Below are positions 36,019-44,996 of a DNA stretch of 64,000 nucleotides, one piece after another. Where the stretch lies: assembly GCF_026239735.1 (NCBI RefSeq), contig NZ_JAPIVT010000007.1, positions 1 to 64,000 on the forward strand, written 5' to 3'. The position numbers were made by a program, and so were the translations under genes. The first letter of the stretch is position 1. Each line of letters begins with the position of its first letter. This DNA comes from Pedobacter sp. MC2016-05 (GTDB lineage Bacteria; Bacteroidota; Bacteroidia; Sphingobacteriales; Sphingobacteriaceae). The notes under the pieces are model-generated. The model ran no database searches and had not been told where the DNA came from. It worked only from the letters and a program-made list of their open reading frames with translations.

Positions 36019-36546
36019 TTAATCTTCCGAATAGGTGATTTTGTTCACATGTTTGTCTATTTCCCATCTTCCAGTTCCTTCTTCACCAATCACTTCGAAT
36101 AGTTCAAGCGCTCTACGTGCTTTATATTCTTCTTCACGTTGCTCTTTTAAGAACCAGTTCAAGAATTCCATTGTCACGAAATCTTGTTCTTTATGGCATC
36201 TGGCCGCTAAATTTTTAAAGCTTTGCGTAATTGCAATTTCTGCCTCAAGTGCATCTTCAAATACTTCTCTAAAACCTGCAAAGTCAGTTTTAATTCCTGT
36301 AACTTCCGGAGAGATTGCATTTCCACCCATATCTAAAACGTATTTGAACAATTTTAATTGGTGCATTCTTTCTTCTTCAGATTGTTTTGTGAAATAATCT
36401 GCCGAGAAATCGTAGCCTTGTTGGTTACACCAAGACGCCATTGATAAATATAGTGATGAAGAGTGAGCTTCTTTTTTTATTTGCTGATTTAAAAGTGTTT
36501 CGATATCCTGAGATATTAAACACTTTATACGCATTAGATCTTTCAT
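36019..36546 (-). CDS. Ferritin (FtnA-like iron storage protein)
   Basis: A 175-residue four-helix-bundle ferritin that should assemble into a 24-subunit shell storing Fe(III). The ferroxidase site can be traced: Glu in the first helix (NQQIKKEAHSSSLYLSM), EEERMHQLKLF with the ExxH pair in the second helix, EAEIAITQSF in the third, and EQREEEYKARRALE in the fourth. It is the non-haem FtnA type, since there is no bacterioferritin haem methionine context. The start may be the ATG at 36546 or the internal ATG four codons on. A -7 element lies at 36571-36578. Confidence 0.93.
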   Translation of the reverse strand: MKDLMRIKCLISQDIETLLNQQIKKEAHSSSLYLSMASWCNQQGYDFSADYFTKQSEEERMHQLKLFKYVLDMGGNAISPEVTGIKTDFAGFREVFEDALEAEIAITQSFKNLAARCHKEQDFVTMEFLNWFLKEQREEEYKARRALELFEVIGEEGTGRWEIDKHVNKITYSED

Positions 36547-36570
36547 AATTTCTGTGCTTTAATAACAATA

Positions 36571-36578
36571 CAAATGTA
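36571..36578 (-). promoter_or_regulatory. -7 element TACATTTG upstream of ferritin
   Basis: A perfect TAnnTTTG match on the minus strand, 24 nt before the ATG at 36546. Confidence 0.55.
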
Positions 36579-36983
36579 AAACGAAATTGTTCAATTACAC
36601 TATTTATTTGCTATATGAAATTAGTCTAAATTGCTGATAATAAGTTATTTGTAATGAGTTTAAATAACGACAATTGTTGGTGTATTATGCTGAATAACGT
36701 TTAACGGATACCGATTGGAAGACAGTGAGATAGTACTTTTATTTTGAGCAAAGCCCGATAGCGCAACGAACAAAGTTAAGGATGAAGGAGCAAAAATGAA
36801 GGTCGGAATATTAGAGATTGACTAGCTAAGCAAGAATTTGAATAGGTAATTGCTAGGGATAAAGAAGAAAATCAACTACTGTATAATAAATATAAAGCAC
36901 CAATTGATTAATCAGAAATATACTAAAGACGGTTGATTCAATGAATAAAAAACAAATGAACTACCGGCGATTAAACCAATGAT
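36579..36983. other. Gene-free AT-rich stretch
   Basis: I find no reading frame, repeat or hairpin that I can support here, apart from the ferritin promoter at its left edge. Confidence 0.5.
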
Positions 36984-37343
36984 CTAATAAATTAATCTAT
37001 AAAGACAATCGCTAAGGAGGTGGTTGAGTTTGAACATAGTAAATGCGCCTTGTAATAAATCTTTTAAAGCAACGATTTCCAAGGCACTTAAGAGGTAAAT
37101 ATGCTCGCAACCATTAAAAGTTACCAACTCGAAATCAGCCCGGTGTGTATTTAGTAAAAGCTCTTCGATGTCGATTTGCTCCACTACCTTTTTTAATTTT
37201 TGTAGCGAAATACAATTGTATTTGGCAAACTTTCCACCAAAATCAACATAAAAGCAATTTAATTTATCTGATTGATAAACAGAGCCATGTGCATTTGAGA
37301 ATACGTTAACCAGTTCATTGATATCAATACAAGCTTTTTCCAT
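36984..37343 (-). CDS. Hypothetical protein, 119 residues
   Basis: I do not recognise this protein. It starts MEKACIDINELVNVFSN and has no signal peptide or membrane helix. A central part reads as beta-strands (CFYVDFGGKFAKYNCISLQKL), followed by a helix (IDIEELLLN) and a C-terminal hydrophobic helix. It resembles small single-domain cytosolic proteins common in Bacteroidota. The ATG at 37343 is preferred over an in-frame TTG at 37352. It stands alone between ferritin and an acetyltransferase. Confidence 0.6.
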   Translation of the reverse strand: MEKACIDINELVNVFSNAHGSVYQSDKLNCFYVDFGGKFAKYNCISLQKLKKVVEQIDIEELLLNTHRADFELVTFNGCEHIYLLSALEIVALKDLLQGAFTMFKLNHLLSDCLYRLIY

Positions 37344-37424
37344 GTATTGCAAAAATTGGCATTATTTAGATTAAATACAAATAAAAACAAAAATAAATTT
37401 TCGAATTGACATCAAGCTGTTCAT

Positions 37425-37982
37425 TTAAATATCGTAGATAAGATGATCGTAATCGCCACCCATAAATTTCTGAGTATTTTGCTTTTTAAAGCCAGACTTT
37501 TTATAAAGGTTTTGTGCAATCAGGTTATCTTTTTCTACCAGTAAACCCACCTTCTGATGTCCAAGCGCTGAGGCCCAGTCTATACCAGCCTGGATTAATG
37601 CTTTGCCAATTCTTTTGCCCTGTGCTTCTGGAGCAACGCTCAAGGTATCGAAATAAAATTCTCCTGACTGCGTTTCCGGCTCCGGTTCAAAGTTTTTTAA
37701 ATTGTGCTTCTCTGCCAAATATTCTAGAAAACCTTTTCGCAATGCAGGTAAATCGCCGCCATTGTAGGCATTTAATGAACCAAGAACTTTGTATTCCTCC
37801 ACATATACTATTGTGTTTTCGTAACTGTATTGAGTGCCGATCTGCTGAAAGAAATGTTTGAATAATTCGAATATCACTACTGAATCACCAGAGTTGGCAA
37901 ACTTAGTGGCCAGTTCATCCATCGCTAAAACAATTAATGGAACTACCGCATCTGCATCACCTGGTTTTGCTGGCCTAATCAT
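37425..37982 (-). CDS. GNAT family N-acetyltransferase
   Basis: A 185-residue acetyltransferase using acetyl-CoA. The GNAT core shows motif A as LSVAPEAQGKRIGKALIQAGIDWA (the Q/RxxGxG/A loop is QGKRIG), followed by KVGLLVEKDNLIAQNLYKKSGF, the usual motif B. The acceptor is unknown. Its ATG follows directly after the stop codon of the upstream metallo-hydrolase gene, with no gap, so translation is probably coupled. Confidence 0.88.
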   Translation of the reverse strand: MIRPAKPGDADAVVPLIVLAMDELATKFANSGDSVVIFELFKHFFQQIGTQYSYENTIVYVEEYKVLGSLNAYNGGDLPALRKGFLEYLAEKHNLKNFEPEPETQSGEFYFDTLSVAPEAQGKRIGKALIQAGIDWASALGHQKVGLLVEKDNLIAQNLYKKSGFKKQNTQKFMGGDYDHLIYDI

Positions 37983-38822
37983 CTAAATTTCACTCAATTT
38001 AAATGTTTGATCCACCCGTATCCCTTTTTCAGTTCTTTGTAAAGTACAGCACTCGTTCAAAGGATCATGTTCTAAATAAAGAATGTAGTCGTTATCGACA
38101 GCTTCATTTAAAAAGGCCTGTTTTTCGGTTAATGTTTGCAGTGGAAACATATCATAAGCCATTACATAGGGCAGGGGTAAATGACCAACAGATGGTAAAA
38201 GATCGGCCATGTAAACGATGGTTTTGCCTTTGTATTTTATTTTCGGCAACATCATCGCATCGGTATGGCCGTAAGCAAAAGAGATATTAATGTTGGGTTG
38301 CCATTCGATATTTTCTTTTTCTTCCACAAACTGAAGTTGCCCACATTCTTGAATAGGTAGAATGTTTTCTTTTAAAAATGACGCTTTTTCGCGGGCATTT
38401 GGCTCTACAGCCCATTGCCAATGTTTTTCGTTACTCCAATACTGGGCATTTTTGAAAGTAGGGGATAGCTTGTCATTCTCCCGCTTAATAGCCCCGCCAA
38501 CATGATCAAAGTGCAGATGTGTTAAAAATACATCGGTGATATCATCCAATCCGAAACCCAATTTAGCCAGTGATGTTGTGATTGAATCATCTCCATGCAA
38601 ATAATAATGACTAAAAAATTTGTCATCCTGTTTCTCGCCAATTCCGGTATCAACCAAGGTGAGTCTATTGCCATCCTCAATTAAAAGGCAGCGCATGGCC
38701 CAAGTGCAAAGGTTGTTCGAATCTGCCGGGTTGGTTTTTTGCCAGATTGCTTTCGGAACAACACCGAACATAGCGCCACCATCTAGTTTAAATAGGCCTG
38801 TGTTTATAGTATGGAGTTTCAT
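37983..38822 (-). CDS. Metallo-beta-lactamase fold hydrolase
   Basis: A 279-residue member of the MBL superfamily. The metal-binding motif is His102-x-His104-x-Asp106-His107 in FLTHLHFDHVGG, with a later His in FAYGHTDAMMLP and the final metal ligand in LEHDP. The overall layout is close to the AttM/AiiB lactonase-like group, but the substrate is not predictable. It forms a two-gene unit with the acetyltransferase that follows without a gap. There is no export signal. Confidence 0.85.
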   Translation of the reverse strand: MKLHTINTGLFKLDGGAMFGVVPKAIWQKTNPADSNNLCTWAMRCLLIEDGNRLTLVDTGIGEKQDDKFFSHYYLHGDDSITTSLAKLGFGLDDITDVFLTHLHFDHVGGAIKRENDKLSPTFKNAQYWSNEKHWQWAVEPNAREKASFLKENILPIQECGQLQFVEEKENIEWQPNINISFAYGHTDAMMLPKIKYKGKTIVYMADLLPSVGHLPLPYVMAYDMFPLQTLTEKQAFLNEAVDNDYILYLEHDPLNECCTLQRTEKGIRVDQTFKLSEI

Positions 38823-38885
38823 TCGCTAGTATTTAGTAACAAGTATTTGGTATCAAGATGCGAGTTGACTATCAAGTTTTAAAAA

Positions 38886-38918
38886 TACAAAAACCCTTTA
38901 GAACTAACTAAAGGGTTT
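38886..38918 (-). terminator. Terminator after lpdA
   Basis: The arms AAACCCTTTA and TAAAGGGTTT, with a T-run on the minus strand, 33 bp past the lpdA stop. Confidence 0.8.
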
Positions 38919-38950
38919 TCGTATTTTCACTAAAGACTAAAGAGTCCGAC

Positions 38951-40339
38951 TTACAAGTGGATAACTTCACCGTAAGCGTCTGCAGCAGCTTCCATAATGG
39001 CCTCACTCATGGTTGGGTGAGGATGTACAGATTTTATCATTTCATGACCAGTGGTTTCTAGTTTACGGGCAACCACAATTTCTGCGATCATTTCAGTAAC
39101 GTTAGCACCAATCATGTGTGCGCCTAATAATTCACCATATTTGGCGTCAAAAATTAATTTTACAAAACCATCTTTTGCACCAGCAGCACTTGCTTTACCT
39201 GAAGCTGAGAATGGGAATTTACCAATTTTCAATTCGTATCCAGCTGCTTTCGCTGCTTTTTCAGTATACCCTACTGAAGCGATTTCTGGAGTGCAATAAG
39301 TACAACCCGGAATGTTGTTGTAATCCAAGGCTTCTACATGCTGACCAGCAATTTTCTCCACACAAATAATGCCTTCGGCAGATGCAACGTGTGCCAATGC
39401 CTGACCACCTACTACATCGCCAATAGCATAATATCCTTTTACAGACGTATTATAGAATTCATCAGTAACGATTTTACCTTTTTCAGTTTTGATTCCAGTT
39501 TCTTCTAAACCGATATTTTCGATGTTTGCTACAATACCAGCAGCAGAAAGGACTATATCAGCCTCTATGGTTTGCATGCCTGATGCTGTTTTAACAGAAA
39601 CTTTACAGCCAGCGCCAGCAGTATCAACTGATTCAACCGAAGCTGAAGTCATTACATCGATACCCACTTTTTTCAAGCTACGCAATAATTGCTTAGATAC
39701 ATCTTCGTCTTCTACCGGAACAACGTTTTCCATAAATTCTACGATAGTTACTTTTGTGCCCATTGTAGCATAGAAATAAGCAAACTCTACACCGATAGCG
39801 CCTGAACCTACCACAACCATGCTTTTTGGTAACTCTGGTAAAACCATTGCCTGGCGGTAGCCAATAATTTTTTTACCGTCTTGTTTTAAGTTTGGTAATT
39901 CTCTTGAGCGAGCACCAGTTGCGATAATGATATTTTTTGCTGTAAGTTCTTTTTGAGAACCATCTGCACCTTTAACTTCTAATTTATTTCCCGGTTTCAC
40001 TTTACCGATACCCATCACTACGTCAATTTTATTTTTCTTCATTAAAAATTGAACGCCCTTACTCATGCCATCGGCTACGCCACGGCTACGTTTTACAACT
40101 GCTGCGAAATCTGCTGTAGCACCCGCTGTAGTAATTCCGTAATCTGCAGCATGGTTAATATATTCGAAAACCTGAGCGCTTTTTAATAATGCTTTTGTTG
40201 GGATACAACCCCAGTTTAAACAAATACCACCTAATGATTCACGCTCTACAATGGCAACTTTCATTCCTAATTGTGAAGCTCTGATTGCAGCTACGTAGCC
40301 ACCTGGGCCGCTGCCTAAAACAATAACGTCGTAATTCAT
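38951..40339 (-). CDS. lpdA: Dihydrolipoyl dehydrogenase (E3)
   Basis: A 462-residue flavoprotein disulfide reductase, the E3 component of 2-oxo-acid dehydrogenase complexes. The FAD-binding motif VLGSGPGGYVAAIRA lies at the N-terminus, the redox-active pair Cys40/Cys45 is in GGICLNWGCIPTKAL, and the NAD motif reads VVGSGAIGVEFAYF. The C-terminal HPHPTMSEAIMEA carries the catalytic His-Glu. No E1 or E2 gene is adjacent, so it is a free-standing copy. Confidence 0.96.
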   Translation of the reverse strand: MNYDVIVLGSGPGGYVAAIRASQLGMKVAIVERESLGGICLNWGCIPTKALLKSAQVFEYINHAADYGITTAGATADFAAVVKRSRGVADGMSKGVQFLMKKNKIDVVMGIGKVKPGNKLEVKGADGSQKELTAKNIIIATGARSRELPNLKQDGKKIIGYRQAMVLPELPKSMVVVGSGAIGVEFAYFYATMGTKVTIVEFMENVVPVEDEDVSKQLLRSLKKVGIDVMTSASVESVDTAGAGCKVSVKTASGMQTIEADIVLSAAGIVANIENIGLEETGIKTEKGKIVTDEFYNTSVKGYYAIGDVVGGQALAHVASAEGIICVEKIAGQHVEALDYNNIPGCTYCTPEIASVGYTEKAAKAAGYELKIGKFPFSASGKASAAGAKDGFVKLIFDAKYGELLGAHMIGANVTEMIAEIVVARKLETTGHEMIKSVHPHPTMSEAIMEAAADAYGEVIHL

Positions 40340-41122
40340 CTGTTTTTTTAGTTTATTTTTTATCTGTCAGATGGAACTTACCATAATTAAAACATTACTT
40401 AGTAGTGTTTTTGCGATTTAATTATGAACGGTTCATATCTAAACAAGACTTCTTTTAAGTTATTTTATTGTTGGTAATCTCCAGGTTAGGAGAAGGCTCT
40501 TTGAAAACAGATTTCCCTCGCTTTAATAAATAATATCAGCATTACAGTTAAAAAAACTTTTGTTTCTTATAATCCCCAAAACTAAAAAAAAAATGTTAAT
40601 TGGCACTGATGAATATGAGATCTCGTGTCAAAATTCTGAATTTGACATATTACTTTCACAACCTGTTTAAATTATCGTTAAAACAGATTTATAAAATGCT
40701 AAAATCATAGTGTAAAAATGAGCTTTTGAAGATTGAGTAATAAATCCACTGTCCGAATATTTTTTTAGGACAATTTAATCGCTTCATTCAGTATTAGTCA
40801 ACAATTTGTAAGATTTAGAAGGTCAAAGGTATAAATGTTTATAGACTTTTGTTGTGAAATTCAACAATAGGCCTTTTTTTGATTCGATAATGGCAAGATT
40901 ATATGTGATTCTTTAAGGAAAATTCAATGTTGCTTGCAAACGATTGACAAAGTGAAAGTTAAGCGACTTATTAATGATGTTAATTGTTGAAAAGTTTTGG
41001 AATGCTTAACGATAATTTAACATTGGATGTTAAAATGTGTTAAATATTATTAAGTACATTTGCGCCAATAAAATCACCCCCGATTATTATTCAACAAACA
41101 AAAAACATTTAAAAAACAAAGT
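40340..41122. other. Long AT-rich gene-free region upstream of the TonB-dependent receptor
   Basis: 783 bp between divergent lpdA and the receptor gene. Only very short open frames (25 codons or fewer) are present. A small hairpin TCTCC/GGAGA sits near 40480-40495. The final 70 bp hold the receptor promoter and an A-rich leader. I see no recognisable riboswitch. Confidence 0.5.
41055..41062 (+). promoter_or_regulatory. -7 element TACATTTG upstream of the Oar-like receptor
   Basis: A perfect TAnnTTTG match, 60 bp before the ATG at 41123. The leader between them is rich in A and C and lacks a Shine-Dalgarno sequence, as is usual in Bacteroidota. Confidence 0.6.
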
Positions 41123-44100
41123 ATGAACAAATCTTTACTTTTAAGATTAGTACTCGTTATTGTTGCAGTTGTAGGTATTACTTTCGGTGCTAGTGCACAG
41201 GTTACCACATCATCAATGACAGGAACAATTAAGGATGCCAAAGGCGCCTTACCTGGTGCAAGTGTAAAAGCTACACATACGCCAACCGGAACAGTTTACT
41301 CTGTTTCTACCAACAACGATGGCCGTTTTACAATTGGTGGAATGCGTGTAGGCGGTCCTTATACTGTAGAAATAAGTTTTGTGGGTTACAGACCAGAAAA
41401 AGTTAATGACATTTATTTGAAAATAGGTGAACCTTTCGTTATTAACCCAACATTGGTTGATAACAGTGCAACCTTAGCTGAGGTGAAAGTTGTTGGACAA
41501 AGTTCGAATAGCGTTCTTAATTCGAATAGAAATGGTACTTCAACAGTTATCAATAAGGCTCAAATACAGTCGTTACCTACCATTACTCGTAGTGTAAATG
41601 ATTTGACGCGTTTAACACCGCAGGCAAATGGTACTTCTATTGGTGGTGGTAATTATCGTTCTAATAATTTCACGGTGGACGGTGCCAACTTCAACAACCA
41701 ATTTGGAATCGGAGGGAATATTCCTGCAGGTGGTTCTCCAATCTCAATTGATGCGTTAGAGCAAATCTCTATCAATGTAACACCTTATGATGCTCGTCAG
41801 ACAGGATTTACGGGAGGATCAGTTAGTGCTGTAACCCGTTCAGGTACTAATACATTTTCAGGTAATGCTTTTTACACCATGAGAGGTGATGATCAGCAAG
41901 GAAAAAGAATTGGTGATACTTACAGAATTCCTGAAAGATCAATTCAGAAACTTGATGAGAAAAATTATGGTTTCAGTTTGGGTGGACCAATTGTAAAGGA
42001 CAAGTTGTTTTTCTTCGTAAACTACGAAAAGAAAAATACAACCTCTCCGGGTACCCAACGTATTGCATCAAGCGAAGCAAACCCTTATATAGTAGCCAAT
42101 CCAAATGTGGTGCAGGCTAGCGAAAGTTTTTTAAATGATGTAAGTTCATATTTATTTAATACTTACGGTTATTCAACAGGGCCTTATCAAGGTTATTCAA
42201 ATCAGAGCGATAATGAAAAGATGTTTGCTCGTTTAGATTGGAACATTAATAAAAATCATCGTTTTAGCGTTCGTTATAATCAAGTAGAGAGCAAAACTCC
42301 TGCCTCTGCAAGTACTTCTACAGGTGGATCACCTATTGGAACGGTAACTGGTTATGCATATGTAAATCAGAGATCAGGTACTAACAGAAACGCTGGTTTA
42401 CCTTTCTTTAACTCTAATTACTATCAGGCTGCTAACTTATATTCTGGCGTTGCAGAGCTAAATTCAAATTTCGGTAGTAAGGTTACTAATGTTTTAAGAG
42501 CTACTTATTCCCATCAAAATGATCCTCGTACTACAGACGGTAATGCTTTCCCTTTAGTGGATATTTTGGATGGAAATCCTACAAGTTCTGCAAACTTAGG
42601 AAGTGTATTGACTACATTCGGTTATGAGCCATTTTCATACGGGAATTTGAGAGATGTTAAGGGTTATACTTACAGTGATGACTTGAGTATTGCTCTAGGA
42701 AAACATAATATTACTTTAGGTTTACAAGCTGAATTTAGTACAACTAAAAATGGTTTCCAACGTTTTGGTACCGGTTTCTATACTTTCAGATCATGGAATG
42801 ATTTCATTACTAATCAAAGGCCGGCGCAGTATACTGTTACTTATCCTTTGACAGCTGATGGTTCTCAAGCTTATCCGAGTTTTAAATTTGCTCAGTACTC
42901 AGCTTATTTGCAAGATGAGTTTACAATTACAGACCGCTTAAAGGTGACTGCTGGAGTTCGTGTTGAACAAGCATCGTATCCAGATGTTACTGAAGTTAGA
43001 ACTCATCCATTAGTCGCAGGTTTGAGTTTTGGTGGTCAAAGAGTTGATACAGGTGTTTTACCTGAAAACAAACTTTCTTTCTCTCCGCGTTTTGGCTTTA
43101 ACTGGGATGTTTTGGGTGATCGTTCGTTCCAAGTTCGTGGTGGGTCTGGTATTTTCACTGGTCGTATTCCTTTTGTATGGATCGTTTCTCAATCAGGTGA
43201 TGCTGGTTTAATCCAGTATACTCAGAGTTATGTTGGTAATGCTGCTCCATATTTTAATCCTTCAATAGCTCCTCAGTTGTCTACAGCTGCACCTGCTGCT
43301 GGAAGTTCAATTCCTTCTGCTGGCATCAGTGTAATGGCTCCCGATCTTAAATTTCCTCAAACTTGGAAATCTAGTTTAGCATTTGATTTTAGATTACCAG
43401 GTGGTGTTGTAGCTACTTTAGAAGGAATTTATGGTCGTGATTTAAATGTAGCCTTCGCTAAAAACTTAAACTTGGTTAATCCAGGAATTCAAGTCTCAGG
43501 TTACGGGGATACAAGGTTATTTTATCCTGCAAGTAATTCTGATAAATATTATAACCCTATCAACGCTGCAGGTTTGCCTGTAGCTCAAGGAACTCCAACA
43601 GGAGGAGTTAACGGAACTGTAACAGGTTTTAATGCAATTCAAATGAGTAATGTTAAAGGTGGCTATAATTGGATGGCAACTGCTCAATTAACCAAACAGT
43701 TTTCTAATGGTTTAACAGCTATGATTGCTTATACCCGTTCTGATCAACGTAATTTTGGAGATCAAAGTGGTGACCAATTAGCTAACCTTTGGTCATTACC
43801 TCAAACTTCTGTGAATCCAAACACACCTACATTAAGTTATTCAAGTAACTTAAACCCTGATCGTATTGTTGCGAATATTTCTTACAGAAAAGCATATTTT
43901 GGTAACTTAGCAACTTCATTCTCATTGTTCTATGAAGGAAGTCAACAAGGAAGATTCTCATATACTTATAATGGAGATTTTAATCGTGATGGCGTTTCAG
44001 GTAACGATCTGATTTATATTCCGAACGTAGGAGAATATACAGCAGCATCATTTGTTGCAGTACCTGCTAACACTACTGGTTATGCTAGGGCATATAGTGC

Positions 44101-44515
44101 TCAAGAGCAAGCTGATTTATTCGAAGCTTATATTGCTCAAGATAAATATTTAAGCAAAAATAGAGGTAAATTTGCAGAGCGTAATGGTGGTACATCTCCT
44201 TGGAGAAATCAGTTCGATTTTAGATTGACACAAGAGGTTTTCAAGGATTTTGGAAAAACAAAAAATTCATTCCAATTTACTGTTGATATCTTCAATGTTG
44301 GTAATTTATTAAACCGCAAATGGGGTAATCAAAACTTCGTAAATAACGCTGCTATTCTTGTTCCTCAAAATGTTTCAGCTATTAATGCGCTAACAAAACC
44401 TACTTTTAGAGTTGCTAATGCCTCAAATGATGTGGTTAGAGAAACTTTTGGTACAACTCAAACCATCTTATCTACTTACTACATGCAATTCGGTGTTCGT
44501 TATAACTTCAACTAA
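41123..44515 (+). CDS. Oar-like TonB-dependent outer-membrane receptor
   Basis: A 1130-residue outer-membrane protein. The signal peptide ends GITFGASAQ. A carboxypeptidase-regulatory-like beta-sandwich follows (MTGTIKDAKGALPGASVKAT...FVGYRPEKV), then a plug domain (RNGTSTVINKAQIQSLPT, NNFTVDGANFNNQFGI) and a large barrel ending YYMQFGVRYNFN. This architecture is that of Oar-type receptors, whose ligands may be peptides or proteins rather than glycans. No SusD partner gene is next to it, unlike polysaccharide utilisation loci. The strong promoter and terminator suggest a highly expressed single-gene unit. Confidence 0.93.
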   Translation: MNKSLLLRLVLVIVAVVGITFGASAQVTTSSMTGTIKDAKGALPGASVKATHTPTGTVYSVSTNNDGRFTIGGMRVGGPYTVEISFVGYRPEKVNDIYLKIGEPFVINPTLVDNSATLAEVKVVGQSSNSVLNSNRNGTSTVINKAQIQSLPTITRSVNDLTRLTPQANGTSIGGGNYRSNNFTVDGANFNNQFGIGGNIPAGGSPISIDALEQISINVTPYDARQTGFTGGSVSAVTRSGTNTFSGNAFYTMRGDDQQGKRIGDTYRIPERSIQKLDEKNYGFSLGGPIVKDKLFFFVNYEKKNTTSPGTQRIASSEANPYIVANPNVVQASESFLNDVSSYLFNTYGYSTGPYQGYSNQSDNEKMFARLDWNINKNHRFSVRYNQVESKTPASASTSTGGSPIGTVTGYAYVNQRSGTNRNAGLPFFNSNYYQAANLYSGVAELNSNFGSKVTNVLRATYSHQNDPRTTDGNAFPLVDILDGNPTSSANLGSVLTTFGYEPFSYGNLRDVKGYTYSDDLSIALGKHNITLGLQAEFSTTKNGFQRFGTGFYTFRSWNDFITNQRPAQYTVTYPLTADGSQAYPSFKFAQYSAYLQDEFTITDRLKVTAGVRVEQASYPDVTEVRTHPLVAGLSFGGQRVDTGVLPENKLSFSPRFGFNWDVLGDRSFQVRGGSGIFTGRIPFVWIVSQSGDAGLIQYTQSYVGNAAPYFNPSIAPQLSTAAPAAGSSIPSAGISVMAPDLKFPQTWKSSLAFDFRLPGGVVATLEGIYGRDLNVAFAKNLNLVNPGIQVSGYGDTRLFYPASNSDKYYNPINAAGLPVAQGTPTGGVNGTVTGFNAIQMSNVKGGYNWMATAQLTKQFSNGLTAMIAYTRSDQRNFGDQSGDQLANLWSLPQTSVNPNTPTLSYSSNLNPDRIVANISYRKAYFGNLATSFSLFYEGSQQGRFSYTYNGDFNRDGVSGNDLIYIPNVGEYTAASFVAVPANTTGYARAYSAQEQADLFEAYIAQDKYLSKNRGKFAERNGGTSPWRNQFDFRLTQEVFKDFGKTKNSFQFTVDIFNVGNLLNRKWGNQNFVNNAAILVPQNVSAINALTKPTFRVANASNDVVRETFGTTQTILSTYYMQFGVRYNFN

Positions 44516-44540
44516 TACTTAATTTAGGTAATAATTTATA

Positions 44541-44570
44541 AGCCCCGACTGAAAAGTGGGGGCTTTATTT
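44541..44570 (+). terminator. Terminator after the Oar-like receptor
   Basis: AGCCCC and GGGGCT arms with a T-rich tail. Confidence 0.8.
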
Positions 44571-44652
44571 TTTAAAGATTTTTAAAAAGTCAAAACCTTT
44601 TCTACCCAATAGAATTGTATATACATATACTGTAAAAATAAAATACAACGAT

Positions 44653-44931
44653 ATGAGCAGTTCAAAACAAACCCATGACCACGATACCATTAAAAAGTGG
44701 GTAGAAAAACATGATGGCGTACCTGCAGTAGTTGCAGATACAACTGATGGAAAAGGCGGAGGACTTTTAAGAATTCATTTCCCTAAAAATAGTAAGAGTA
44801 GTGATTTGAAAGAAACCGACTGGGATAATTTCTTTAAAGTATTTGATGATAACAAGCTCGACTTTCTTTATCAGGAAAAGAAGGCTGATGGAGAAGAAAG
44901 TACTTTCCATAAGTTTGTAGAAAGAGAATAA
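44653..44931 (+). CDS. Small conserved protein, function unknown
   Basis: A 92-residue soluble acidic protein. It has the pattern DHDTIKKWVEKHDGVPAVV, then GGGLLRIHFP and WDNFFKVFDDNKLDFLYQEK. I recall this pattern from short bacterial proteins that are sometimes mislabelled 1,4-alpha-glucan branching enzyme; no such catalytic domain is present here. It is a single gene with its own terminator. Its function cannot be deduced. Confidence 0.75.
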   Translation: MSSSKQTHDHDTIKKWVEKHDGVPAVVADTTDGKGGGLLRIHFPKNSKSSDLKETDWDNFFKVFDDNKLDFLYQEKKADGEESTFHKFVERE

Positions 44932-44944
44932 ACGTAAGTAAAAG

Positions 44945-44970
44945 CCTCTATCATCCAATAGAGGTTTTTT
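44945..44970 (+). terminator. Terminator between the small protein and dnaE2
   Basis: CCTCTAT and ATAGAGG arms, followed by six T. Confidence 0.85.
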
Positions 44971-44996
44971 ATGACTTAAATTTTGAGCGTTTATTC

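Noticed and set aside
36747..36830. Short frames starting in the gap between ferritin and the 119-residue protein
   Set aside because: They end within a few codons and have no promoter or compositional sign of coding.
40430..40520. Possible 6S-like or riboswitch RNA near the TCTCC/GGAGA hairpin
   Set aside because: Only one five-base-pair hairpin is visible; no conserved core of a known RNA family could be recognised.
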